This document shows, piece after piece, positions 37,105-47,847 of a DNA stretch of 64,000 nt (the stretch's first letter is position 1; every line of letters begins with the position of its first letter). This stretch comes from Heterostelium album PN500 (lineage: Eukaryota; Evosea; Eumycetozoa; Acytosteliales; Acytosteliaceae), in assembly GCF_000004825.1 (NCBI RefSeq), contig NW_008805071.1:930001-994000 (forward strand). Direction: 5' to 3'. Below the pieces are notes generated by a model. The model did not search any database. It had not been told where the DNA came from and saw nothing but the letters and a program-made list of their open reading frames with translations. A program made the translations under genes and the position numbers.

Positions 37105-37917
37105 ATGTCAGAATCAAATCTTAATAAACTTCAAAGTAAAGATTTGATGGCAATAATAGATAACTTTAAAAAGGAAAATTCAATTAAGAAAGCATATCAA
37201 AAGAGTAATAAAGATATGATTAAATTTATCAGAGAGTACAAAATCGATATTGAAAGATATAGAGAAACAAATCCATCAAAGCAATCTACTCCAAATGGAT
37301 TCAAATTGTATGTGAAGACAGAGGAAAATGTTTGGGATCCTGTGAGGTTTACATCTAATATTTTCAAATTTCAATGTGATGGTAAGAAAAATAATAATAA
37401 GTTTGAAGTTTTACTATAATATTAATTAATATATACTTATATAAAATGCAAAATAATATTAACTCAATTTAAAAATTAGTAGAAATGGACGGTATTATTA
37501 ATATATCAGATTACCAGACCAATAATAATAGTATCAGTTTATATTCAGCTAAAGCAATAGCAATAATAGTGAATATCAATAATTACATAATAGTAACTCA
37601 TGGTGTATCAATATTTAAAGAATATTTTCTCAAGTCCATTAGAGAAATATTGGATATGAATCCAAAATTGGTTGAGAATTTCAAGGTTTCCATACCAGGA
37701 AGGTGCCTAAAGATTCACGAGAGAGATGGAAGACCGCATGGTGACTTCAAGACCATTGGAAATATTCTCACTCATTGGAAAGATAAATCAATTGGCGATC
37801 TACTCAACACCACCAAATACTGCCATTTTTGTTGTAGAGATTTTGGAACTGGTTGCTCTTTCGAAACCACCTTTCCAGAGTTAACAGCAACAGCAACAGC
37901 AACAGCAACAACAACAA

Positions 37918-37987
<70 letters not shown>

Positions 37988-40420
37988 CACAACCACAACA
38001 ACAACCACAACAACTTCCAATAGTGGAAACCTTAAAACAATTTACTCTCGATTAAAAATATCTATTTGTTTAAAGTTTGTGAATACAATTTCACCCACAA
38101 CACTCACTCTTGAAGAAATGGAGAGATACAACTACGATATAGAAGAAAAGGATATTAAGACACTCAATTATGGGTTCATGTTCAATCATGGCTGTGGAGC
38201 TTGCAAATATTCGATTTGTTTCCGAGAACTCGAACAGTTAGTTCAAAATGGATTTGAATCAATTCGCCAAATGGTGGTTGCCAACTCTTCTTGCCCCAAA
38301 TGCTACCAGAGAGATTTCCTAATCAAGTTGATGGAGGATTACTTTGGGGAAAAGGTTAATCTTATTGACTTGACCCAAATCCAACCTTTTCAACCTATCC
38401 AGGATGATCCAGTCTATAACAATACTATTGTTCTCCCATGTAATGGCTGTTTAAAGGATATACCTTACACTTTAAAGTACATCTACCGATGCTTACTTTA
38501 CTTAGGAGAGAGTCGCAGAATAACTATGCTCTGTAGCGATTGTCAGAATGGAAAGTGTTCCACCGAAGTCATTTTAGACCATATCGATTGTTCAGACCAA
38601 TTCAATTTGTCAGGAGTTGATCAAAATGGACATTACATTCTTGTTCACTCAAGATGTGGTATTCAAACCCCTTACTCACTTGAAGAGTTGAGAAAACTCT
38701 ACAATTTGATGGTTAATCAAGGACAAGAAGTTTTTCATCTTCCCTGTTGCTCTCTCAATTATCTTCAAGTTTTAGCCATTCAAAATCTTCCATTGTTGGT
38801 TGATAGGTTCCAAATGAATATTCTCGACGAAAGAAACTTGGAAGGCAAGATCCGAGAATCAAAGTTTAACAAAGACCACCCAGGTTTTGGAAAGATTAAG
38901 TGTCCATCAAATCATCCACTTGAAATCAATTTCTATGAACTTGCCTATGGAACCGTTCCTTCATGTAGTGGTTGTTCAAATAATCTCATCCTTTTAAAGA
39001 AACTTGAAGGTCTATACTCAGAGACAGGCGATGAAGTAAAAGGTGAAATCATCTCTATGTTGAAGGAAGGTCAGGATGGACAAGATATTATATTTGGATT
39101 CAAAGGAAAATGTGGTCACTTACAACTTTCCTCTGGTCAAAAGATAATGAGTACCAACAACAACAATTATTTATTGTCTAGAATATGCAAAGAATGTGCT
39201 CAGATGTAAGTTTTCAAAATTTTTTTAACTATATAATTAAATCTTTTTAATTAATATTATCTTTCTAAACAAATAGAACTTGTCCAAAAGGTCACACGTA
39301 TATAGACCCCAATCCAAATTCTAAGTTACCATATCCATGCCCAGGCTGCATCACAAGAGGACTTCGATATGAGCAATTTGTAATGGGTGCAATTCATTTT
39401 TTACATTTATCAGTTGACCCAACCTATGACTATTTCAAGTTAGCTATCGAGGAGAAAATATCTGATTCTAGTTTAAAGAGATCAGAGTTCACACTGTCAT
39501 TCAAGATATCTTTAGATAGAACAAAGTTGGTTCCATGGAATTGCAAATCTGGATCAAAGTTGATCAAGATCAGAATAGAGGTAGATGAAAACAATCACTT
39601 TTGTAGTACATTGATCAAGACATCAGATAGTCTAAAGAATGATATTATTCTGAATGCCAGATCCAGTATTGTAGTGACACATATGTTGAGAATATCTTAT
39701 GGATTTTTGGAATCTGAATGCAATGTTGTCAGAAAACGTGAAAGATTAATGGAAATCATAGCGTTATGCATTCAGCTCTCTATTAAACACAGATTACCAC
39801 ATCTCTATCTCAGTGATAATAGCTACACTACAGATTGGATGGGTTCAAATAGAGTTACGATTATGGATAAGCAATTCCCACAAGGTTCACCAATGGTATC
39901 TCTCGGTGATTCTACAATTCCTCTCACCCAATTGTTGGACTTCTTTGGAAGTTGTGACAATTTGATACCAACCCATGTTGAGTACTCTAAGGAAGAGGAG
40001 GTTCAAGTTAGAAATCAAGATGAATTGTTCGGTGTACTCAGATCACTCAAAGATAGTATTCAAACTAAATCAGTAATCATCAATTCATTTGAAAATGGAA
40101 TTCGACCTATTCTGATTATTAGTTCTCCATCATTCAGAATGATTATCTTAACTTCTCATGGAGTGCATAATCAATACAATCAATTCATTTCACAACTCTT
40201 GGAAGCAATCTTTGATTGTAGAGTTTTACATTTCACCTATCACAATGGAAATGGAATTATTAGTTTAGCACAAGATATATATCTCCAATCAAAGCAATTA
40301 TTGAATATGAATATTCTAGATTTAATACAAACATATTTGCATCTAATTAAATCAACCCACAAAAAATACGGATGTAATTCATCTCTTCATCAATTCAGAG
40401 AGATTGATGATTTATATTAA
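37105..40420 (+). CDS. Large multi-zinc-ribbon protein of unknown family
   Basis: Three exons (37105-37381, 37480-39205, 39277-40420) give 1048 residues; both junctions keep frame (GAT|GTA GAA ATG and CAG|ATA ACT TGT). Exon 1 is charged and helical. Residues ~225-280 are an Ala/Thr alternating tract from an ACAGCA repeat. From ~205 to 705 there are at least eight Cys/His clusters of zinc-ribbon type: CHFCCRDFGTGC, HGCGACKYSICF, CPKC, LPCNGC, CSDCQNGKC, CPSNHPLE with CSGC, GKCGHLQ with CKEC, and TCPKGHTY with CPGC. The last ~340 residues lack Cys clusters and look like a mixed alpha/beta domain (IVVTHMLRISYGF, IRPILIISSPSFRMIILTSHG). I do not recognise the family. A broken partial copy lies at 60608-61100 on the minus strand. 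Confidence 0.82.
37880..38012 (+). repeat. In-frame ACAGCA trinucleotide-type repeat
   Basis: About 130 bases of ACAGCA/ACAACA units encode alternating Thr and Ala inside the multi-zinc-ribbon gene. The other frame would read poly-Gln, and the reverse strand poly-Leu or Val/Ala. The related copy at 60.7 kb has a much shorter version. Confidence 0.9.
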
Positions 40421-40487
40421 ATAAACCAAATTGTTTTGAATTGATTATAATATTATTACCTACAAAGAAAACTAAATGTTGATATGA

Positions 40488-40635
40488 CAAAACAAAACTG
40501 GCTCTTGCTTGTAACCATAAATCGAAAAAAATAAAAAAAACTACTCAGATCACATTAACCCCACTAATTTTTAATTTTTACTTTTTTTTAAAATTAATGT
40601 GCAGGCGAAAGTTGTTGGGAGCCAGTTTTGTTTTG
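40488..40635. mobile_element. MITE, copy 2 (148 bp, perfect 17-bp TIRs)
   Basis: Same element as 15986-16141: CAAAACAAAACTGGCTC at 40488-40504 and its reverse complement at 40619-40635, with about 90% identity inside and one small internal deletion. It sits between the zinc-ribbon gene and a fragment of the rpl3 downstream sequence. No obvious target-site duplication. Confidence 0.88.
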
Positions 40636-40651
40636 TTTTTCAAAAAAATAA

Positions 40652-40785
40652 TAGTGTATTGATTGTTATAAAAATATATGATTGAAACTGACATATCTAG
40701 GGTTGTAATGTAATTAAAAGTATATCTTGAATTTAAGGTGATAGGGTGATAATGTGAATACTAATCAATGTTGAGGATTAATTTT
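40652..40785 (+). repeat. Diverged copy of the rpl3 downstream sequence
   Basis: Matches about 33520-33650. The first ~30 bases (GTATTGATTGTTATAAAAAT and on) are almost exact, then similarity falls, with recognisable AAGTATATC and AATTTAAG blocks. It begins ~17 bp after the MITE. Confidence 0.6.
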
Positions 40786-40883
40786 TATTTTAAAAGTGTT
40801 CATATTTTATTTAAATTTGTGTTTAATTAAAACAGAGTTGGTTGCTTTAGTATGTTGACTTCTATTGGACATTAATATGAATT

Positions 40884-42757
40884 TTACAGTTTTAACCCTT
40901 GCCAGTGGCTGATCAGGCTGGCTGTTCCGGTGATTGAGGATCGGATGATCTTATTTAAAGTGTAGGAGTGGTCTCTGATGTCTAGCTGCTTTAGATAGTA
41001 GGGTAGGTCGTGGACAGTAGGTTGACCTTCTTTGGTTGTCTCTGTGTTGTATGTACCAAAGGCACCAATGATTATAGGTATGACTGCTACATTGTGGTCT
41101 GGGTTACTCTTCTTAAGTGCGGCTGCTAGTGGTTGGTATTTTTCAATCTTATCTCGGCTTCTTTTAACAATGTTGTTTTCATGATATTTCGATGATTTTT
41201 GATTGGTTCGGTTCTTAACGATTAGATCTGGTTTGTTGGTTTTGGTCAGTGCATTATCTATTCTGGCTTCATGTAGGATCTCAATGGTGTCAGACTGGTA
41301 GACTGCGCCTGGCTTGTAAGGTATTCTGTGGAACTTCAGCATCTCTTTGAGTATCACTTTCACTACAATGTTGTGTCTTGGTATTATACATAATAGTTTC
41401 ATCGCGTGGCATGAGGATACAATGTGCTCCATTGACTCTCTTGCGGAATGACACTTTCTACACTTTGGATCGTTACGGCATTTCCCATGATTCCTTTTGC
41501 TGACAGGGTGTTCATGTTCTCTGTCAGTGCAAGCCATAGGTGGTGGTCAACATGTCGCGTATGAATCTTCATCGGGCTATCCAGTTTCTTGCCAGGTTTT
41601 CTCTGTGTTTGATTCAGAATTTGGTTCTAGCTGTTGATTCAATTGGGTGTTGTTCTCTATATACATTTTTGAGCTCACTATTGTTATTAAAAATTCAATT
41701 TCAATTTGTTATTGTTGCTATCAAATCTGCAAATCGATAATAAATAACTATTAATTGACTATCTTAAATTAAATCTTAAATATTATTATTAATTTTTTTT
41801 TTTTGGAATTTTTGAATTTAATGTGGTAAAAATCTCGACAAATTGTAAAAAAATGATAACTTTTGAAACGTGCATTTTGATCATAGTAAAAATTCAAAGT
41901 GCCTATGACAACGAAACAATCGTAGTGGAGCTGAAATGGGGTTTGTGATTGTAGGGCTGCCATCGTGATTGTGTAGTATTGTTTCTCCATCCTTGTCTAT
42001 TTGCCATTTTCCATCTATACTGAATATGAGTTTGTAGTCAAATAATTCCATGATCTGGTTTTCAGGTCTATCTTGTGAATTTGTAGTATGTAATTGATCC
42101 ACCTCTCTGTACTTCTTCCATCAGTTGGTTGTTGACTTTGGTGTGCTGGTGGAGGTGCTTGGCTACTATTCCTGTTAATATCTTACATGTGCTGTTAATG
42201 CATGTGATTGGTCTGTAGTTGGCTTCGTCCTCTTTGTCACCTCCCTTGTGGATCCGGTATGTTATTCCTTCACAGAACCATTTAGGGAACTCCATGATAT
42301 CCAAGTATAGGTACTCATTGAAGGCTTCAGCTAGGTCCTCATGGTATCTCTTAATCCTCTTAATCCAATAGTTGCAAATTCCATTTGGGCCTGGAGCTGA
42401 CCAGTTCTTCTTGTTTTTAATGTAGTTGGATATGTCTCCAGAGTTGGCTCCAGAACTCAAATGCTCTCGTTGTTGTCTGAATTTTCTGTTGTTGCGTGTT
42501 GTTTTGGTTATTAGTTGTTGTTCTCTTCACAGTTATTATTTAGTATGCTTTTCCTTCATCTTTTAGCATCATTTCATTATTGTATCTAAACTTTGCTTTT
42601 TCTCTTATCTTTTTGATGTAGTCTATATATCCAGTCTTCAACGCCTGTAAACTCTTTATCTTTCCTTCTACACAGTTCGCATTGAACGTCATATACTGTC
42701 TTTTGAAACTACGAGAAGTAGGCCTAGCCGTACAACCAACATCGAAGGCTGCAAAAA
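40884..42757 (-). mobile_element. Truncated R2-type non-LTR retrotransposon (LINE)
   Basis: Minus strand, about 1.9 kb. The upstream part (42460-42068) encodes the start of a reverse transcriptase (WSAPGPNGICNYWIKRIK, then ANYRPITCINSTCKILTGIV). The downstream part (41537-40884, plus ~100 bp before it in another frame with KIHTRHVDHHLWL) encodes the C-terminal R2-type CCHC knuckle CRKCHSARESMEHIVSSC (CX2C-X8-H-X4-C), then KPDLIVKNRT of a restriction-like endonuclease and the end motif VIPIIIGAFG. The RT palm with its YADD box is missing between them, so the copy is internally deleted as well as frameshifted. The 5' end is cut near 42757 by a fragment of the F-box-like gene. 42540-42756 may be an upstream part of the element. 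It cannot move itself. Confidence 0.85.
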
Positions 42758-42880
42758 CCATTATTACTTGTTCCAATATGATAGTCTTAATCTAGTGATT
42801 CTATTTCAGTATAATCAACATAGAATATGAAGTCATCGATTTAAAAATGAATTCTGAGTGAAGTTTTGAGATGAATACTT
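42757..42880 (-). pseudogene. Fragment of the F-box/LRR-like gene
   Basis: This 124-bp stretch is a slightly diverged copy of about 45022-45145 of the intact F-box-like gene in the same orientation (ATTATTACTTGTTCC, GTGATTCTATTTCAGTATAA, AATGAATTCTGAGTGAAG). It directly abuts the rpl3 copy at 42881 and the LINE remnant at 42757. Confidence 0.85.
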
Positions 42881-43830
42881 TATCACCCACAAGACCATTA
42901 CCTCAATTGGTGGTTTCGTCCACTACGGTGTTGTCAAGCACGAGTTCCTCATGATCAAGGGTTGTGTTATTGGTCCACGTAAGATAGTCTTGACCCTCAG
43001 AAAGTCACTCCATGCCGCCACCTCACGTCCAGCTCTCGAGAAGGTTGTGTAAGTATTAAATTAAGTTTATTATTTAAATATAGTGATCATATAAACTAAT
43101 AACATTAATAATCATTCAAAACAACAATATTTGTTCCCAAAAGTTTGAAATTTATTGACACATCATCCAAGTTCAGTAGATTCCAAACTTCCGATGAGAA
43201 ATCAAAGGTTATGGGTCCAATGAAGAAGCAAAAGACCGCCGCCAAGAAGAACTAAGCGTGATGATCAAATTTCCCTTTACTTCTAAATAAAACTGATAGG
43301 ATTTAAACAAAAACAAAGAATTATAGTTTATTTGTATTGATTGTTATAAAAATATATAATTGAAATCGTCTATCAACAATTATATTAATGTTAAAGTATT
43401 TTGATGATAAATTTAATAGTAATCGATGCTAAACATTGAATATCTACTCTTTGATACTATTATCAAGCTCAAATTAACAAATTAACAAAAAAAAATTATC
43501 TCTATCACACAAAAAATTTATATATTAGTGTGATATATAGTACGAATTCATGTTATACTTTAAATAGTACTATGATAATGTATTATTATTTAAATGTGAT
43601 TAAATTATTATATATCTAGAGTTAAAATAAACAACAAAACATAGGTATAAACAACTGATTCACTACTCAACAACACTGATATTTATTATCACATTAATAT
43701 GCAGTCATTATAAGTTAGTCTATCAGGTTATAATGCTTCAAAATATTGATATCTGGTACATCATTACTTGATATAGTTGGTGAATGTGTTTAAGTTGCTT
43801 TCTTGTGAGTATTGATTCAATACCAAGGAT
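42881..43830 (+). pseudogene. rpl3 3'-end pseudogene with downstream flank
   Basis: Copy of 33071-34074. It includes the last ~55 codons of exon 2 (TTMGG-like region onward with a few substitutions), the last intron with its GTAAGT donor, exon 3 with a small deletion, the stop and ~580 bp of flank. The intron is retained, so this is a DNA-level duplication, not a retrocopy. Identity with the source is high (over 95% in the first 400 bp by eye), so it is young. It lacks exon 1 and most of exon 2, and no start codon or promoter is linked to it. Confidence 0.92.
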
Positions 43831-44069
43831 CGATACAGATTGATGAATCAATGTAAGCTGTCTGTATCACCCAAAAAAATATTTTCTTAGTTTCGAGAGC
43901 ATCAGTATCAATATAAAATTTATTTAGGTAATTAAATTATTTCAAAAAATTATATAAATTAGTTTATTAATCTGATTAGATTATCATATTACAAAGAACT
44001 TTCAATATATTGGTTTAAACAAGGTGATATATTTTACAAAAATAAGTAAAACACAATGATGTTAAATAT

Positions 44070-45626
44070 TTAGATTTTTCTCTTTATTGTTAATTTATAA
44101 CCTTCGGTATTCCAATGTTTCTGACAAAGTTCAAGGTTTTCTTTGTCATTTAGTAAGTCATTAAAGAAATCATAAGTAATCTTTTGACCAGAAGTGTGTA
44201 CTATGATTTTATGACACTTTGATGATATGCTGTTGAATGTGGTTATAAACTCTTTAATTAGCTCTTTCATCTGTTCGTTTTCTTTGTATCCCCAATCGAT
44301 TTTATCGGTATATGATTCAATATCTAACTTTCTAATATGTTTATTGGATTTCAACATGTCGAGTGTCCACATAAGATGTTGTTCATTGAGATTTAAGAGT
44401 ATAAGTTTGTTTATCGTTGTATTATTATTGTGAGAGAGTAAAGAGTAAAATGATTCACCAAGAATATCACATGATATTTCAAGATTAGAGAGTGTAGTAT
44501 TGACCAATAATGATTGAGAAAAGCTTTGGGATACTAATTTGAATGTTGATTCATCACTTATCTTGTGATTCGAACAAAAGTTTGACAATGACAGTGTTTT
44601 CAAGGATTTATTGTTGGAGAGTCTTTGACAAAACTCTAACCATTCACCAGTTTGGTTGTTGTTTGCAATCATTTCGGTATGATCATCTTCGGAACCATAG
44701 GTACAACTACAATATCCAATATCATCATTCTCATCCTTTCCAAATAAACTTAGAATCGATGAAGCTTTGAATGATTCAATATGATCGTTAACAATCAGTT
44801 TTAACTCTTTGATATCGACATAATCCTCGTCACATATTGTAATGGATATCAGTGAATCGATTTTAAAAAGTTTGGAATAAGGAATGTGAAGTGCTCCACT
44901 GCTATGACCACCGCCATCATATTCGAAATAGAGAGTGTTGACACGCCATCTCTTGATCGGACTGAAATCAAACTTATAACCACGATCATAAGATCCATCG
45001 GCCGCCAGGTCACTTGTAGTCATTATTACTTGTTCCAACTGTGAATAGTCTTGATCTAGTGATTCTATTTCAGTATAATCAACATAGAATATAAAGTTAT
45101 CGATATACAAATGAATTCTGAGTGAAGGTTTGAGACGAATGATATCCTTAATCAATTTCATGTTGTTGGTGAAGATTGACAATCGTTCTAGATTGCTAAA
45201 CTTTAAGAGATACTCACAGATATTTGAGTCTTTATCTATTTCAATTTGAACTCTATCCAATAAATATAAATTTTTGATTGTGCTTAACTGAAATACCGAT
45301 TGACTCTTTGAAAGATAATCAATAGATTTCTTTAAAAGTTGTGATTGTTCTTGTTTGTTGTATCGTGAGTCTTTGAACAGATAATCTGTGGCAATTGTTT
45401 TCGATATGATATTGAACCATTCTTTACAAACCAAAACATAGTTCAATACAAGTTTAATAGGTTTTTTTATTCTTGTTTGGTAGCAAACATCATCGACACA
45501 TAATCTGAAATCACTCTCCAAATCTAATGAACCAATTGATAGACTAATGATTTTTTGAAGAATTATTTTCGATTGTATCAATTTGTTATTATTATTACTA
45601 TCATTATCGTTGTCTTGAAATGACAT
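44070..45626 (-). CDS. F-box/LRR-like protein, dictyostelid orphan type
   Basis: Single exon, 518 residues, minus strand. The N-terminus after an Asp/Asn run (IQSKIILQKIISLSIGS ... LVCKEWFNIISKTIATDYLF) has the pattern of a degenerate F-box: helix, then the VCKEW core, then Leu/Phe. The rest holds irregular leucine-rich segments (LSNLERLSIFTNNMKLIKDI, NKSLKTLSLSNF, NTTLSNLEIS, NKHIRKLDIES), as in the large dictyostelid F-box/LRR families. A role as an SCF substrate adaptor is inferred. The gene has a broken copy at 59742-62041 and a fragment at 42757-42880, so the locus has taken part in repeated duplication. Confidence 0.82.
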   Translation of the reverse strand: MSFQDNDNDSNNNNKLIQSKIILQKIISLSIGSLDLESDFRLCVDDVCYQTRIKKPIKLVLNYVLVCKEWFNIISKTIATDYLFKDSRYNKQEQSQLLKKSIDYLSKSQSVFQLSTIKNLYLLDRVQIEIDKDSNICEYLLKFSNLERLSIFTNNMKLIKDIIRLKPSLRIHLYIDNFIFYVDYTEIESLDQDYSQLEQVIMTTSDLAADGSYDRGYKFDFSPIKRWRVNTLYFEYDGGGHSSGALHIPYSKLFKIDSLISITICDEDYVDIKELKLIVNDHIESFKASSILSLFGKDENDDIGYCSCTYGSEDDHTEMIANNNQTGEWLEFCQRLSNNKSLKTLSLSNFCSNHKISDESTFKLVSQSFSQSLLVNTTLSNLEISCDILGESFYSLLSHNNNTTINKLILLNLNEQHLMWTLDMLKSNKHIRKLDIESYTDKIDWGYKENEQMKELIKEFITTFNSISSKCHKIIVHTSGQKITYDFFNDLLNDKENLELCQKHWNTEGYKLTIKRKI

Positions 45627-46560
45627 TTTATAAATAATTTAATAATAATAAAAAAATTTTGTTTCCGATCTTAATGAGGAAACATTTTTTTATTAAAAAT
45701 AATTCTAAAAAAAAAAAGTTTTAAAAATTAAATTAAAAAATTCACATAACAAAAGTGTGCTAAACAGTTGTCAATATAACTTGCTCAAGTATTTTGATTT
45801 TCAATTTTTTTTTCGCATTTTACATAATAAGTAACCATAGATCTATTTGATCATAAAAACATCTTGACAATCAAATTTTTCTGGATTGTTCACTTGTAAT
45901 GTATGTCTCTAGTTAAAAACAAAAATATTAAAAAACTATACTTTGTAACGTTAATGAGGAGGGGATGTTTGTCATATCTCTATAGAAGGTGAAATGACAA
46001 CAGGTATTTTATTTGTGATAAATCGATAAGTTATTTATCAATCTTCTTTAAAAGATTCTAACTTTCTTTTTTCTTTTAATTGGATTGTTAAACAAATCAA
46101 AGAGTTCACTGTCGATATCATTGATTGACTTGGACCAATGTTGTCACAATCCGCAGGTAAATCGAATGCAAATTCATCAAATAAGTTCTCATAGTTGAAA
46201 AAGTTCTTGATTGAATAACCTTGATGAGTGGCATTGATATTGCTTAGGAGAAGTGACACTGGTGAACAAGTTTTGGATCAAGGTATAGTGTTTCATTATT
46301 GAACACCGCTCACAGGTTCTTTGGCAACACAGTCAATATTATATATATACAAATGGTACGTTTATTGATATTTTTGGAAAAGATCTTTCATTTAAAATCC
46401 ACCTGGTGTAATTGAATCGGGATCCTGGTTAAAATTTGTATCGCACTTGGTTTTTCAGAAAGTAATACAAGATTTAGATAAATAAGATCAATCTTCAAGA
46501 TTGAGGTTAAATTTTCAAAAATGAAAATAATAAAAAAAAAATTTTAATTTCTTATTTAAT
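45627..46560. other. Intergenic region between the F-box-like gene and the Cys-rich pair
   Basis: The F-box-like gene promoter lies at the left. A minus-strand open frame at 46038-46259 (ATHQGYSIKNFFNYENLFDEF ...) ends in KRKLESFKED and could be the decayed 3' end of a gene, but I do not recognise it. The rest is A+T-rich without features. Confidence 0.35.
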
Positions 46561-46920
46561 TTAATAATTATGGGCAAATGAAAAAGATTCAATTTGAACA
46601 TTGACAGGGCAGTTTCTGCATGGTGGACACCAGGGAATACAACGGTTATCAACATTTGGTAATGTTCTTACTGGACAAGATGCATATTTTATAGCCATCT
46701 CACAAATATCCTTTGATCTAATTAATCAAACAAAAAAAAAATAGTTAATATTATTATAATTTACTATTTTTTTAAAATGAAATTATAGATACTCGATGTT
46801 TGGAAGAATAACTTTGACACCATCAGTGCAAGTAAAACTACACTCAGGAACCGCTGAAACACTTGAAAGTGTAAGGGTTGCTAGTATTAAAACAAATAAA
46901 ATAATATATTGAGATTTCAT
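46561..46920 (-). CDS. Small secreted cysteine-rich protein (left member of an inverted pair)
   Basis: Minus strand, exons 46920-46793 and 46717-46561, 94 residues. A signal peptide (MKSQYIILFVLILATLTLSSVSA) is followed by VPECSFTCTDGVKVILPNIE, the splice junction, and SKDICEMAIKYASCPVR ... RCIPWCPPCRNCPVNVQ. The mature chain of ~71 residues has eight Cys, in pairs that suggest four disulfides. The family is not recognised. Its partner at 47496-47847 is the same gene in opposite orientation: same intron position and phase, and nearly identical first exon. Extracellular role unknown (matrix, signalling or defence are all open). Confidence 0.85.
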
Positions 46921-47495
46921 TGTTTGTTGTGGTTGAAATGGTTTGATAACTCATTCACAAACATTTTACTATTTATAGAGATATTGAAAGAACGGAATGC
47001 ATCTCTATTTCTTTGTGCATATGGATTAAGAACAGTATATGGAACGGAATAAAAGCTAAGATGTATCATTTTTGTTTAATACTAAAAAAAAAAAACTTTT
47101 TTTACTAAATTTTGATATAAATGGAACAGAAGCTTATCAAAGAAAATTTGTTGATACAAAATCCCTTTTTTTTAACTATTTTAGTTTCAACATTTTTTCC
47201 AAATAAAGTTTATTTTGCTAAAAATCTAAATTTTTGTTTTAAAAATCTTGAAAAAATTGGCTCAGCAAAAAAAAAAGTAAAAACACAGAAATATCTTGAA
47301 GGTTAGTGTTTACTTCATACACTTTGAGATTATCAAAGTTATTCCGTTCCATTTCAATGTTCTTAGTCTTTACACACACAAGTAAAAGAAATGCATTCCG
47401 TTCTTTCAGTATCTCTATATAAGAAATTACAAGATGACCTATAAAGTCATAAAAAAAAAAATACAACAATAATTATACAAATAAAATAACGTACA
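46921..47495. promoter_or_regulatory. Mirrored bidirectional promoter region of the Cys-rich pair
   Basis: Two inverted arms, about 46971-47053 and 47339-47423, share the ordered blocks TATAGAGATA, GAAAGAACGGAATGCAT, an A/T-rich spacer, AAGAACA and GGAACGGAAT. Each arm lies 50-160 bp upstream of one start codon, and the blocks read identically toward each gene. GAACGGAAT occurs twice per arm and is a candidate regulatory site. The middle (47055-47335) is A+T-rich and not mirrored. Confidence 0.7.
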
Positions 47496-47847
47496 ATGAA
47501 ATCTCAAATTTTTATCCTCTTGGCTTTAATTCTAGCAATTGCACTTTCAAGTGTTTCAGCGGTTCCCGAGTGTAGTTTTACTTGCACCGATGGTGTCAAA
47601 GTTATTCTACCAAACATCGAGTATGTAAAAAAATGAAGTTCATTTTATCAATTTAAAATAAAAATGCTAACATTTTTTAATGGTCTTATTTAGAACCAAA
47701 GAAATTTGTGATATGGCTGTAAACTATGCCGAGTGTCCAGTAAGAAAGGTACCTGATGTAGATCAGTACTGTATCCCATGGTGCTACCCTTGCAATCAAT
47801 GTACTGTTGATGTCAAAGTTGCATCCTATTCTTTTGTTGATATCTAA
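47496..47847 (+). CDS. Small secreted cysteine-rich protein (right member of an inverted pair)
   Basis: Exons 47496-47620 and 47694-47847, 92 residues. The signal peptide MKSQIFILLALILAIALSSVSA is followed by the same VPECSFTCTDGVKVILPNIE segment as in the left gene. Exon 2 reads TKEICDMAVNYAECPVRKV ... YCIPWCYPCNQCTVDVKV and has diverged more than exon 1. The eight Cys of the left paralog are kept. Both genes use an intron after the same codon position, of 73-75 bp. The start was chosen because it opens a canonical signal peptide. Confidence 0.86.

Noticed and set aside
41540-41740. Plus-strand open frame at the LINE
   Set aside because: The minus strand carries the recognisable LINE coding; this frame has no support.
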